The notes under the pieces: generated by a model
Seen by the model: only the letters and a program-made list of their open reading frames with translations
Database searches by the model: none
Told to the model about the DNA's origin: nothing
Source: Tyto alba
Taxonomy: Eukaryota; Chordata; Aves; Strigiformes; Tytonidae
Assembly: GCF_018691265.1 (NCBI RefSeq)
Contig: NW_024881303.1
Coordinates: forward strand, 9,541,777 to 9,605,776
Direction of reading: 5' to 3'
Length of the DNA stretch: 64,000 bases
Translations under genes and position numbers: made by a program
Shown: piece by piece, positions 9,217-21,300 of the stretch
Position numbering within the stretch: position 1 is the first letter of the stretch
Layout: each line of letters starts with the position of its first letter

Positions 9217-10618
9217 GAGCAAAAACCAGTTAGGATCAAACAATACCCAATGAAACCTGAGGCAAAACAGGGAATTAAAAAGCTGATTGACAAATTCTTG
9301 AAATATAAGATTTTAGAAGAATGTGAGTCAGAATATAATACCCCTATTTTACCAGTCTGAAAGCCCACAGGTGAGTATAGATTAGTACAGGACTTGAGAG
9401 CTATAAATCAAATTGTAAAAGACATTCACCTGGTAGTATCCATATAGCTTATTGACAGCCTTTAAAGAAAAATATTGGTGGTTTACAGTGCTTGATTTGA
9501 AAGATGCTTTCTTTTGCATACCCCTGGAACAGGAAAGTCGTAAACTGTTTGCTTTTGAGTGGGAAAACCCACAAACAGGGTGTAAAGTACAGTTAACCTG
9601 GACATGACTACCCCAAGGATTTAAGAACAGCCCAACAATCTTCGGTAGCCAACTTGCCAAAGAACTAGAGATATGGACAAATGAAAAGACAGTGACTCCG
9701 TGATGAGAACATCTAGTCTTATAATACGTGGATGACATCTTAATAGCTACAGAAGAAAAGACAGCCTGTATACAGGTAACCATTGAACTTTTAAATTTTT
9801 TTTGGGGACTTAATGGGTATAAGGTGTCTAAGAAGAAAGCCCAAATAGCAAGCCAAACTGTGATATATTTAGACTTTGAAATTTCAAAGGGGCAAAGAAG
9901 ATTGGGGACTGATCGAAAGGAAGCAATCTGTGCTATTCCAGAACTTCGGACTGTACATGAATTAAGAGCTTTCTTGGGAATGGCCGGGTGGTGTCATTTT
10001 TGGATTATGGATTATGGTCTCTTGGCCGAGCCATTATACGAGGCCCAAAAGTCCACCTCCTTTCATATGGGATCAACAACAACAGGAGGCCTTTCAAAAG
10101 CTTAAGCGAGCTTTAATGACAACACCAGCTCTAAGGTTACCTGATTTAACTAAATATTTCCAGTTGTTTGTTCATGAAAGGCAGCACCTTGCCCTGGGAG
10201 TCCTGACCCACAGGATGGGAAGCTGGAAGAGACCTGTCGGTACTTTTCTAAACAACTGGACATGGTGAGCAAAGGATGGCTTTCCTGCTTGCAGGCAGTA
10301 CCGGCAACAGTAATATTGATACAAGAAGCCAGAAGGCTCACCTTGGGAAGAGCCATCACAGTCTGTGTTCCGCATATGGTTGCTACAGTGTTGGAACAAA
10401 AAGGGGGGTGTTGGCTGGCCCCTATCAGAATGATGAAATATCAGGTAATCCTTACAGAGCAAGATGACGTGATTCTGAAAACAACTAATCTTGTAAATCC
10501 TGCAGTTTTTCTGAGTGCTTCACAGGAGGAAGAACAACCTGAACATGATTGTATAACGACTATTGAACATACATACTCTAGTCGAGAAGATCTGAAGGAT
10601 GTCCCTCTCGAAGATCCT
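9217..10618 (+). pseudogene. pol: ERV reverse transcriptase remnant
   Basis: RNA-dependent DNA polymerase of the class I type. The frame changes three or four times. The fingers start (IKQYPMKPEAKQGIKKLID) is in frame 1 from about 9232. The palm motif VLDLKDAFFC is in frame 2, its catalytic Asp at 9494-9496, followed by LPQGFKNSP and YVDD at 9725-9736. The connection (QEAFQKLKRALMTTPALRL) is in frame 3 from about 10080. Frame 2 resumes at 10262. In-frame stops lie at 9358-9360, 9605-9607, 9701-9706 (two) and 9722-9724; the last sits immediately before YVDD. Several are explicable as C-to-T changes of CGA or CAA codons. A short deletion near 9440-9465 removes part of the segment before the palm. 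The catalytic motifs remain but no continuous enzyme can be made. Confidence 0.93.
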
Positions 10619-11187
10619 GAATGGGAGCTGTTTACAGATGGCAGCAGCTTTGTACAGAATGGAACTCGCTACGCAGGATATGCAGTAACAACTGAAAGTA
10701 CTGTGGTAGAGGCAAATGCACTGCCCAATGCTACATCAGCACAGAAAGCAGAATTAATTGCCTTAACACGAGCACTGGAATTAAGTAAGGGAAAGAAAGT
10801 GAATATCTGGACAGATTCAAAATATGCTTTTGGAGTGGTTCATGTCCATGGAGCATTTTGGAAAATATTAAGCATCAGAAGGAAATTTTACAGTTGTTAT
10901 TGGCGGTTCAAGAACCGGCCCAAATAGCGATCATGCACTGTAAAGCACATAAATCTGGAAATACAAAAATAGTAGGAGGGAATAGGTTAGCAGATCAAGC
11001 TGCCAAGGAAGCAGCTCAACATCGAATGTTACAAATGGCAATAATTCCTACTAGAACTGTAACTCTCCCAAAAGAACCACCAGAATACTCGAAGGAAGAT
11101 GAGAAATTAGCTCAATTTTTAAATGCAAAGCAAAATTTAGAAGGATGGTGGACAACCTCTGAAGGCCAGGTGGTTGTGCCCCCATAA
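10619..11187 (+). pseudogene. pol: ERV RNase H remnant
   Basis: This domain degrades the RNA strand of RNA/DNA hybrids. Three acidic residues of the DEDD centre are in one frame: FTDGSS (Asp at 10637-10639), KAELIAL (Glu at 10751-10753) and IWTDSKYAF (Asp at 10814-10816). The frame then shifts near 10857. The final part, HCKAHKSG from 10936 and NRLADQAAKEAA with Asp at 10993-10995, is in the next frame. A small deletion at the junction is likely. The frame ends at TAA 11185-11187, and integrase continues in the same frame beyond it. All four catalytic residues are still present but split between frames. Confidence 0.92.
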
Positions 11188-11520
11188 ATTATGAGGGAAA
11201 TACTACAAGTAAAACATCAGGAATGCAATTGGGGTGTAGAGGCCCTGGTGACATTCCTGAAGAGGCACATAATATCGGTAAGGATGTTAGAGATGGCTAA
11301 ATCAGTTGCTGCAAAATGCAATGTATGTTTAAAGAATAATCCAGTGGTACAGAAGAGAGTTCAAATGGGCAAACTGAAAGTAGGAGTAGAACCTGGTGAC
11401 TATTGGCAAATTGATTTTACAAAATTAACTAAATGTAAAGGATATCGGTATGTTCTGGTTGGGGTTGATACCTTTTCTGGATGGCCGGAAATGTTAAAAT
11501 TGACTCTGAAGCATGATTAA
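11188..11520 (+). pseudogene. pol: ERV integrase remnant, truncated in the catalytic core
   Basis: Integrase inserts viral DNA into the host genome. The N-terminal zinc-binding region is visible: a His at 11215-11217, Asn (aat, 11227-11229) where the second His is expected, and the CxxC at 11317-11328. The core follows as GDYWQIDFTKL, with the first catalytic Asp at 11413-11415, then YVLVGVDTFSGWPE. TAA at 11518-11520 ends the frame, and sequence encoding the second Asp, the Glu and the C-terminal domain is missing. It is inactive, and its end marks one side of the large deletion that also removed env. Confidence 0.92.
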
Positions 11521-11820
11521 GTATCTGAATTTTTGTTTTCTGTAAATTTCATAGTCTATTATGGTAGAAACATATGAAGGAAAAAGATCGTTATCAGGCC
11601 TAGCACAGGTGACCAATGGTATTCATAGTGCTTGGTCTGACATACAATTATTTGAAACATGAATTGACCCTTAAAGCAGAGTTTAATCGAATTATTGTAC
11701 AAGCAGAGGTGAAGCAACAAGATAAGTCATTAAAAGATACACCATCATATGACCATTTGGTATTTAATGAGACTACAATTTGAATATGTGAAAGCATTGA
11801 GTATGATTATCAATACTTTC
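11521..11820 (+). pseudogene. Residual sequence between integrase and 3' LTR, possible env scrap
   Basis: Only 300 bp separate the integrase stop from the purine tract, too little for an envelope gene. A frame from 11579 (LSGLAQVTNGIHSAWSDIQ, stop at 11660-11662) has the feel of an envelope transmembrane-subunit segment, and further pieces continue past stops. I cannot confirm this by eye. No fusion peptide, disulfide motif or membrane anchor is recognisable. Confidence 0.35.
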
Positions 11821-11832
11821 AAAGGGGGGAAA
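11821..11832 (+). other. Polypurine tract
   Basis: aaaggggggaaa directly abuts the TG of the 3' LTR, as expected for the plus-strand primer. Confidence 0.9.
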
Positions 11833-12598
11833 TGTTGCAGTTACCTTAATAAAACAGTTTGGATCCTAGAATATTATTTTGATTTTAGTTTAAAAGTATG
11901 ATTTTGATTTAACATGAAGCTACAGTAGCTCTGAGAATATAAAGTACACTGAGGCCCTTAGGATTAAGCAACTAGTATGCTGTGTGCCTTGAACACTATA
12001 ACAATCGTTATGGACTCTGAATTAACACAATAGGTACTGGTTATGGATCTTGACTTGAAACAATAGGTACCAGAGGAAAACTGGTTTGGTTGGGAAGATC
12101 GGCCAAGGGAGAGGTGAACATTAACCAAAGATGGAGTGAGCATGTGCAGGGATGGAGTTCAATCAGCTGACACAGTGATGAAGACTATCGACGACCACCA
12201 GAGGACCCCCGTCCAGTATAACCACGCATGCGTTAGGGACATTTGCATATGATAATAATTCCCAGGAAACAACATGAATATGCTAATAATTGCCCTCCCC
12301 CCATTCTATTTAAATCAATCAGTAAAGATGACCAATGATTTCTGTAAAATAGGAATATAGGTAAGGTGAGGTAACTAAAAGCCAATCATTATAAAGGTCA
12401 ACTTAAACGTTATGAATTTATTGATCTAATGTAACTAGGACTCTGCTGAAAAAGTGTATAAATATGTTGTGCTTTGTACCTGTCGGCGAACATGTCTTTG
12501 GCGGAGTTATCCCCCGTGTTCCCCAGCACTGGAATAAAGAAGTGCCTGCTTATCTGCTGTGTGTAGATAAGTTCTATTCGCGATTGCGACCGCTAACA
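11833..12598 (+). repeat. 3' LTR of the ERV
   Basis: 766 bp, the same length as the 5' LTR with two mismatches. It carries TATA at 12457-12464 and AATAAA at 12533-12538. The latter should end proviral transcripts, about 15-25 nt downstream. The promoter of this LTR points into the host DNA to the right. Confidence 0.96.
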
Positions 12599-12602
12599 AA
12601 GA
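12599..12602. repeat. Target-site duplication, right copy (AAGA)
   Basis: Identical to 6188-6191. Confidence 0.88.
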
Positions 12603-12842
12603 GACATCTGATGTGCTGCTCACTCGCTGCACTATGCCAGAAGTGGAGATCTATTTTTTTGGGTGTGGGGTGACCATCCCATATGCCACTTTCCAGCCAT
12701 AAAGAAGGACTGAAAGATGTGAGAAGATCTTTCTGAGACAGCTACTTCCATTAACTGCTCCTTGAGGCTGAGGTGACCTTGAAGGAATAACCAGTACTAC
12801 TAAAAGCAGAAAGATGCATTAGGCTGAACCTCTTGCTCCCTG

Positions 12843-13060
12843 TTGGGATTTTTCTGGGACTACCCTGTCCATTTGCAGCCTGTTCAGAATTCAGCAGTGC
12901 CATTGTTTGGCCAGAGTCATTACCATGCTATTGTGCTTTCTTGGGGTCCTGTCTGCTGGCTGAGTGTGGATGACCAGATCACTTGGCATTATTGGGTTTT
13001 TAAAGCACTTGTGAGTACTGGCCTTGTCTCTTTACACACCCAGGTTCTCCAGCTGTATTG
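12843..13060 (+). mobile_element. Possible second L2-type LINE remnant
   Basis: The frame from 12858 reads DYPVHLQPVQNSAVP and further on CWLSVDDQITWHYWVFKAL. The order matches the LDYC...LQLVQNAAAR...LHWLPV..RI.FK.L layout of L2-like RT tails, as at 3326-3480. It is strongly diverged, with key residues changed, so this is a suggestion from pattern only. Confidence 0.33.
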
Positions 13061-14429
13061 TATCAGCAAGTATCTGTGCTCGCATATGTATGTTAAGGGG
13101 AGATCCAAATGTCGAAAAGGAGAATCTTGTTTCCACTGTTGCCATCAAATTATCTATCTCCTAACTTAAAATAGAAAATTCTAATGACTGTTGCTTTCAG
13201 AGAGAAATCTCTAAAAATGTATTATCCTTCCGGTATATGTGATTTTTTTCTTGCTTTTTCAATCTCTGTATCACTAGAAGATGCTAAATCAGATTTGGTT
13301 GCTGAGATTAGCTGCATTTTACTGTGCTTGTGTATGTGTAAAGAAGAGCACAGGTAGATATTGATCTATTTTTGTAACATGTATTTTCATTCCTGTTAAA
13401 CTTTCCAAAGGTTGAACAGAAACTGTAAATACAGCATAATAAACACCTTGGCACAGCAGTAAGATTTAATAGATTCTGTTTATTAGAGATTAATATTTTT
13501 TTCAGTCAAAATTGCAGGCAGGGTTTCTAATTACAGTAGAAATGATTTCAAGTGTATTTTACTCTGTTAAAAATTTGTGTAGCGGACAGTGCTGCACTTG
13601 AATCAGAGCTGGGAATCCAGCCAAAAATGTGACCCCCTTGATCCCTCCATTCTGAGATTTTTAAAAGCACAATTGAGGGCGAGGTAGATGAGGAAATGTC
13701 TCAATTATCTGTTACTGAGTATTGAATCCTGCCTCATCCCAGGCTTGGCTCAGTCATCTCAGGTTCCACCTTCCCCTTATTTACACTGGAGATTCCTGTT
13801 ATTTACACTGAAGATCTCTGCAATACTCTTGAAATTATGCTGACAGTCTAACTGCTTTTGTAGAGTCAGACATACCTTATGCTAGTCTATGAGTTTACAC
13901 TGATTTTTAACTTTAAAGGAGTAAGGAGGTGGCTCAGGAGCTCCATTAGTGCTGTACTTTCAGCAGGGAAGGACCCTTCCACGTTGACTTACCTGTGCAG
14001 CTGGAAGGCACTGTGGTAAGGATGCTCACTGTTTGGCCAAACTGGGTTCACTTTTGAGGCTCCATTAGGGATTCCGGTCCTGCACATCTGTGCAGAAGAT
14101 TCTCTGTCCCACCAGTCTCCGTGGTTTGTGTAAGGTGCGTTCTTTCCTGATGCCCTAAGCTGCCTGTGAAGGGGTAGAAGAAGGGACAGTATGCCCTGGA
14201 TGGTACCGCAGGGTGTTATCCAACAAAATCATGAGTGTGCATGCGGTAAGACATTTCAGATACTGCCCATACCCCATTCCACTGCTTCCAAACCCATTGT
14301 CAGGGCCCCGAGAGAATTAAGAGGCTTTAATGGCTCTGACCAGCCTCACCTGGGACCCACACCCCTGCCATTTAAGCTCTATTTCAAGCCTGGGCCCTCA
14401 GTTTCTGAGTGAGCTATGCTGTTGGTGAA
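13061..14429. other. Non-coding sequence with a short tandem repeat
   Basis: Unique AT-rich DNA. Two 22-bp units in tandem (13777-13798 and 13799-13820, sharing ttatttacactg) differ at about three positions. A frame at 14191-14412 is open but not recognisable. Confidence 0.5.
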
Positions 14430-14690
14430 CCTGCCTCCTGGGTGGGCCTTGGCACAACGTTGTAGGTATCTGTTGCCACGGCTTGGTATTCTGGAGGTAC
14501 GCGGTAAATTGTCTCTAGGCCTGTATTTGGCCTTGACTCCCGGGTGGACTCTGGACCCATGTTGTAGCCTTGTTTCCAGCCTTGCCTACGGCCCTGTCTG
14601 CGTTTGTTCCTGATTAGACTCCCTGGTTGGCCCCTGGATTTGGTGCACCACCTGCCTGGTCTGGGACTATTGATAGACTCTTCTACCAGC
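14430..14690. repeat. Degenerate GC-rich repeats, about 85-100 bp units
   Basis: Three related cores occur: cctcctgggtgggccttgg near 14434, gactcccgggtggactctgg near 14536 and gactccctggttggcccctgg near 14618. Each is followed by a less similar tail. Further echoes (ccatctctcact twice) follow between 14780 and 14850. This looks like an old minisatellite or a locally duplicated segment. Overlapping open frames on both strands here reflect base composition. Confidence 0.45.
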
Positions 14691-17600
14691 ACGTGTCTCT
14701 GCCCACCATGTTCAGATTCTATGGGACTGTGCCTCGTTGGTGAGGGTCACCCTTCTCTCTTGAGCTGCTCCCACCTTGGCGAGCAGCCATCTCTCACTGC
14801 TCCCTGATGCCGGCTATACAGAGGTCTCTGCTCCCACCATCTCTCACTCATTGCTCCCCTGTGTCTGTGTCCTTACCGAAGTGCTGTCCCTCCCAGCCTT
14901 GAGTTATGCCTCCTCAGGGACGTCTGCCATAAACCAGGACCTCTGTGTCTAACTTCCCAAACCATCTCCATCGCAGTTAGAGGGTGTAAGAGTCTCAGAT
15001 CTCAGCACATCGTTTCTCCCTTCCCTCTTGGTGTTGTCACTTCTTTTACAAGAGCAAGCATCTATACATATCTCTTGCCCTGGAGTTGATGCCACTGGAC
15101 GGAAAGATACAGCAGCTTGCCTGGGCTGTTGCTCCTTTGCCAGGTAATGGTGTTTTGTTACCCCCTACATGGAGTCCTCCTCTTTGCATTATGTGGTTGG
15201 AGTGGGGGGAGTGGAGGGGTTGTCTGGTCCTTTATCTTTATTTGGGAAGATGTAAGTAATTGACATGTCTCAGTGGGTATCAGGGGAAAGAAAAAAAAAA
15301 AAAGATTCTTCAAGCCTCTCCAGTTGCTAGGAGACGGATGCTTCAACTTTGAAAGTCTCCATGCACGCAGGGGATATTATCCTGGCAAATTGGACTTTCA
15401 AATCTGGCAGCAACAGAAAAAAAGGTGATGCCCAAAAAATAGAGGGCATTTAGGTGATTTGATTTCAGAGACATCTGTTCTCCTCTGCTAGGGGGGCAGA
15501 GGGTTGCTCCAGTTAGTGAACATATGTGACCACGTTATCTGTAATAAGTTTACTTGTGAGTGTTTTGCTTTTATGCACACAGCTTGGCCAGGTGACCCCC
15601 TTCTTCTCCTTTCTGGCCTGGTTAATTTTTAACTCAGCTTTTGTGTACAAAGTCTGATTGTGTAGTCAGGCTATGTGTAACACTTGCTTTGAAGCCTGAA
15701 AGAGGTTTGCATGCAGATGGAGTTCATGATTGAGTAGCAGTTTAAAAGTTTTATACCCATGGGACCTGCAAGCCTCCCTTGCAAGAGCCTTCCACTGACT
15801 CGTGCAGGAGGCTGAATCAGAGAACCTGCTCATCTGTAGCATTCGTCTCTGGAATAGCAGCTGCCTCCTTTGTTTGCTTTGCTGTAGCTTCTCTGACCGT
15901 GTACCTTTCTTCAAAAGCACTGCTGTTGATTGCCCACCAAGTGAAGCTTTAGGAAGGACGCTGTAAGGGCTGTGACCTTTTCTGTTTTCTATGTTTACAC
16001 TCTCTGCCTCACACGATGGCAGGGGACTAAATGCTAACACTATTGCCTTGCTTCTGTCACCAACCCTGGGGTGCTCATGGCACAGTTTCCAAAGGGATGT
16101 AAGCAAACCTCTGAGCCCTCTGTGCTCTCATCTGTCTGTAAGATGTGCTGGGAGGTTGGTGTGTTCTCCAGACTGATACAGAGATGCCATGGTGCTCTCA
16201 CTGCCATTTCTGTGCTGTGGGATGTCCTGCTGGCATGCTGCTCTGCTGGCATGCCCTGGGCCACAGCTGACCATGCACTGCTTGCATCCCCTTGCTGTGC
16301 TTGTTGTAAAGCTTGTGTTTGTGGAGCTGTGAAGAGGGATCGTGGCCCTGGGATCCGGGGCTGCTCAGTACTGCATTGCTCTGGGGTCAAGGCGTTCATT
16401 GCCCTAGGGATTTTGTGTGCTCTGACAAATGATGCTCTTTCAGAGAGAAACTCCTAGAGCGGTAGCTGCTAATGCAAATGGTGGTTTCAATCTCAGCCAC
16501 GGTTCACTGAGGGGCGCACCTGGGTGCGGTGTGCTTAATTTGTAAGTATGGAAAGGAGCCAGAATCTCAGAGGTGTTAATGTGCATTCTGCCACTTGTGC
16601 AATATTAAACACCTACATCAGGTACAGGCTTTGAGGGCAAAGACTTCACTTTACTGGATTCTGGGTCAAACAGCCACTTTCAGTCTTTTTCTTAAAGGCA
16701 TAGGAAAGGACAGTATCGAATATATTTGCAATATAAAATATAAAGTATATCAAAATAAGATATTCTAATAGTACCTGTGGTTCCTGTTCCTTGTGATTGC
16801 AAAGAATTATTTAAGACCCACCTTCTTGTTTTCTGAACTTTTTGAAGGCATTAAAGAAGGTAACAATGATGTTTTGGAGGAGGTTGTTAGCTGAGATGGA
16901 CTAAGGCTGATCATGCTCTGGGAGCCTGATCCTACTTCCTTTCAGTCTAATGTGCAGAAAGGAGAGGGGGGGAAAAAGGCAACCTGCAAGGAGACTGCTA
17001 CCTCCATTTATTTTACCATCTGCTGCTGACCCTCGCTTGTAGGCCTGTCTGACATCAGTTGTCAAGCCTATACATTCTTACTGTCCATGTCGCTTTTGGG
17101 CAAGAACAAATCAGGTCCAAGCTGGGCATCACACCAGAGAGCCCTTGAGGTCAAGAGCTTATGAAGTGCAGGCCCTCTCTCAGGCTGGTGTTTCAGACAG
17201 CAGTAGACTAATTGTTAATTTCACCATTACTAAATTTTTAAGATGTTGTCTTTATGCATATCACAAGCTCACAGTAGCTTTGGAGAATAACCAGTATCAG
17301 CCATCTAAACTAGGTGCTTTCTATTTTATTTGCTAAACACAACATAAAAGGTAGAAAATATATTGGAAGTGAAAAGCAGAAAATGCACAAGAAAGGGAAT
17401 AGGAAGAGGGCTTTTGACTTTTATCCAGTGTTGGTGATTAAAGCTGAAGATGAGACCTAATGTCAGAGGCCTTTCCTGAGCCAGTTTCCTTTCAAGGTCA
17501 GGACAAAGGGTCAGCTGTCTCATGGTGGACCAGAGACTAAAGGAGGAGATGAATATCATAGGCTGTGTAGTAGAGTTCATGCTTTTCAAGTCACCTGTCC

Positions 17601-18360
17601 TCATGGGACTAGTGTTGGATAAGATAGTCTACAAAGTGGTGACAGACCCATCCTGTTGCTATTTTGCTCACTAATTTCCAGCATACCCAGTTTGGGCTTG
17701 TCACTCTGGTCCCTGCCCTTCCTGTTTACCAGGTGTGATCTAAACTCAGCCTTTGAGTGGAGTCCCTGACCTTCCTGTTTAGGTGGATTAAACCAGTCAA
17801 TAAGTTTCACTAATTTTTTTGTGCCAAAATCACACAAGAGGCTGATTTTATTTTCTGTTGTACTATAGACAGTGCACGGCCGCATGTTCAATCTCACTAT
17901 TGATGCTGTCCTTACTCTGCAAAGAACTCTGCATTTTCACCTGTAGAAGAACCAGCCCAAAGCATTCTCATTTTCCAGGAAATTAAGACTCAGAGCCAAA
18001 TTTTTTAATGCAATTTCTTTTCCAGCTTTCTTTTTGCTTTCCTCTGCTGCCTAATTGGAATCGCCTGTCAGAGAGCATTCCTAATAGACTTTTCTGAACA
18101 CAGCTCCTGAACCCTACATGGTAATGTAAAACCATTGCTCTGTGCTGTCTCTAACAGATGGGAAATGTAATCTTCCGGGTCCTGTGACAGGGTCTGCTCA
18201 TTATTATATGAACAATGAGAGAAGAAATGTAAAGGGTGCAGTGTACATTTATTTCCTCCCACCTTGTTTAAAAGGCAATGGGCCCAATACTTACTCAGTG
18301 TAAGAGCTGCTGGGAGCACTTTGGTATAAATGGCCTCCAACACGAAAGGAGAATTGCCCG
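14691..18360. other. Non-coding sequence
   Basis: Moderately GC-rich up to about 16500, then AT-rich. A 12-bp direct repeat, ctgctggcatgc, occurs at 16227-16238 and 16243-16254. Short A runs are present (15291-15303). Frames on both strands of 15990-16460 overlap one another and show no domain. Confidence 0.55.
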
Positions 18361-21300
18361 ATAGGATTTCTTTTTTTCTTTTTTTTTCTTATACTTTCTA
18401 AAGTGCTCTCACCTTAGGCCTTTTAATCTAGCTTGTCATTCAGACAGCTTTGAGTACTGGCATGCATTTATCAGAGAGTGGGTGACAAGGTGATTCCCAC
18501 AATTAAGCGAATTTCAGGACATTTGTTCTCAGAGTCTCTTTAGCCTGAAGTTTTTGCTTCTGTCTCAGACCTGAAGAAGAGCTGCGGGGCCTTCTCCAGC
18601 TGCATCTGTGTGTGTGTGTGAGATTTATTGATTTAATTTTATTTTTCAAAGACATCCCTTCCTGCAAACCTGCCTCATTTTGACACCTCTGAGGCTATAC
18701 TAGGGGAAGACCTATACAAGAAATATTTATCAGGGGGAATGTCTTCAGTCTCCGTCTTTTAACTGAGAATTTAGAATCTGTTGGGATGCAAATAATCTTC
18801 TCATCAAAGTGGATGGTGTATCGCTTCTTTGAGACAGTTTGTGTACAGTTATCAGGTCTATGATGTTAAAAACACTGGTGATTCAGACCAGCAAGACTTA
18901 CTACATATGAAGGAAAGAAGCCTTAATTGAAGCTAAACATATCAGACAACTAAAACACTGGTAGCATGTATTTTTGCATTCTGCAGGTACCGAAGTGGCT
19001 TGAATGACAACTTTCAGAGAGCTGAAAGAACCCCATTAATGCATTTTCCTGTTGGACAATGCCTTCCCTCTTCTCCTTCACTGTGTCCTTTTCTGCCTCT
19101 GACCCCTCTGCTGGCAGCAGGCCAGGTATAAAGTCCCTGGTATCTGATCTTCTGCTATCCTCTTACTTTCCCTGCCCCTGGCATGCAGATCATTGTGCTA
19201 TCTGACCCCGTTTGAAGTTCCAGTGTGATGGCCTCCCTTACTCTATCAGACCTGCCAGTCTAGCTGGTTTCAGCATTTCATCAATCTTCTGTGTGGGTTG
19301 GTGCATTACTTGTAAGGAGTGGAGTTTCATGCTGGAGCTATTATGCCCTACTTATTTTTAATCCCTCTCCACCACTGGCACCTTCGCCAAGAATTGGAGT
19401 CAAGCTTTGCAAGCACTGCTTTGATCTTGCTTGCACCTTAGGTAACATCTGTATCAGGATTTGCATGTTGATTTCTGGTGGAGGGGTTCACAAACCAGAT
19501 TTTGTTTAAAAAGCAAGAGCTGTTTTCCAATAATAATTCATTTGTCTACAAGTATACACACAGACACTCACACACATACACACACCTGGGTTTTGGACAT
19601 GCTTACAGCAGTTCCCTCCAATCCTGCAGTGTGTCCTTTTTTTATGGGAAAATGAATGACACTGGATTCTGATCAGGAGAAGGTAACTCTTTCAATTTTA
19701 TTTGAAGATATTTTAAAATCAAACATGGTGAATTTGAAACCCCAGGCATTTCAGTTATCAAAAATATTTGACTCATCATAATTCTTAGTCCCAGCCAAAG
19801 TCCACAAAATTAAGTTGCTGCATAAGTATTAGCCTTTCCCTTTGCAACTCGCTATTTTTCCCAGGATGAAGCTATAAACATTGTTCTTTTGACTTTTATT
19901 TTCATCAGGAGGTAACATCTATTGTGAAAACTGCTCTTTTAGGGTGGTCCTGGCTGGAGCCAGATGTGTATCACAGTGTCACCACAGTTGTGCTGTGACA
20001 TGTCACATCATATACTGGCAATTAGAGTAGACTGTTGGGTCACCTTGGTACACTGAGCCACTTACTAAGTTTTCCCTAAGAGGGTTTGGTAGCCACCAGC
20101 CCATCCATACAGAAATCAGCAGATAATTTTTAAAACCTTCCTCCATTTCCTCATGTGGCTGAGTGTTTATTTCTAGTTACTAATGTAGGAGTGTTGGGGA
20201 AAAAGGGAGGGAGAATAGCATAAAACCCTAGCTGTTTGTATTTCATAGATCTAATTACCGTATCTTGACATGGCAATGTATACAGGCATGTGGATGTATA
20301 TTAGAATTAGGCAAATACAGCACAAGTATATTTGTGTATGTCCTTCCAAAAGATCTAAAACAACTGAAGTTTCAATGATTGATTTTCTAGTGTATGCAAT
20401 TGCAGCCTGGCTTATTGGCTTATTTGTGAACAGCTGAGCAAGTAAGGCTTTATCTCTCCATAATTTCTGCAGAAAGCAGAAATTGTAGCAAATATACAGT
20501 AAATAATTATCCATGAGCGTGTTTTTACAACAAATGATGCTATGGCTTTTCTGAAATTTACTTGCAACATAGAGAGTTCATAAGGGAAGAGTGAGAACAC
20601 AGATCTACCCATGGGCAGAGACAAAGTTGGAAACATGCACTGTTTCTCACCTTTGTCAGTGTATTAATGGTACTGCTCTGGCAGAAAAACAATATCCTTA
20701 TCCATTCAAGAGTCTTATTTCCTAAAACATTTTTAGGCCTTATCTGTTCTCTTCCCCTTTGGGTGGTGGGTGTAAGGGAAGTCAGTGTATTCTCATGTAA
20801 CGTGAAGTAAAGCTGAGGAACTCCTTGCTGCAGGATGTTCTAGTTGATGGAAGTTAATAGCAGTTTATGGGGAGACTGGAAAAGTTAATGGAAAAGAAAT
20901 TAATGCATGGTTATTAAACACCAGTGCCTCTGAAGAGCACCTTTCCCTCTGAAAGTCTGAGACGTGGGCTGCTGGTGATTGGAATAGTGTTCTTGAAGTG
21001 TTGCAATGCCCTGGTTTTTAATTCTTCCCTATATATCTGCTGCAGATCACTGATGGAGGCAGATTACAGCCCTTCCATGTACAGTCTTTCCATCCTTGGA
21101 TCCTGTGAGGGAACCATAAGGTCTGATAATGAAGCTGGGATGTGTGAGCTGTTGTGTCCAGCCAGCATGCATAGGTCACTATGCAAGGAAATATTTTAAA
21201 TCTTGCATAGCCCCTTCTGGGGACAGGTTTAAGTTCCCTATTGGATCAAGGCAGACATGAAGAGACTGTGAGTGAGTTACAAAATACAGCTCTCATTCCT

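Larger units (their letters stand above)
6192..12598 (+). mobile_element. Endogenous gammaretrovirus-like provirus (class I ERV), defective, recently inserted
   Basis: A complete LTR-internal-LTR structure of 6,407 bp. It has paired 766-bp LTRs beginning TG and ending CA, PBS at 6962-6979, a splice donor at 7097/7098, gag-pro-pol remnants in order, and a polypurine tract at 11821-11832. Both flanks carry AAGA (6188-6191 and 12599-12602), a 4-bp target duplication typical of gammaretroviral integration. The matrix domain, the stop between nucleocapsid and protease in a shared frame, and the RT and integrase motifs all point to the gamma/class I group. The body needs at least seven frame changes and contains several in-frame stops. 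Most of capsid, the end of integrase and nearly all env are missing, so it cannot encode a virus. Confidence 0.96.

Noticed and set aside
12464..12673. Frame running from the 3' LTR into host DNA
   Set aside because: Crosses the LTR boundary at 12598; a by-product of the insertion. The copy in the 5' LTR does not continue in the same way.
15666..16457. Frames of 119-146 codons on both strands
   Set aside because: Mutually overlapping, no domains, GC-rich background.
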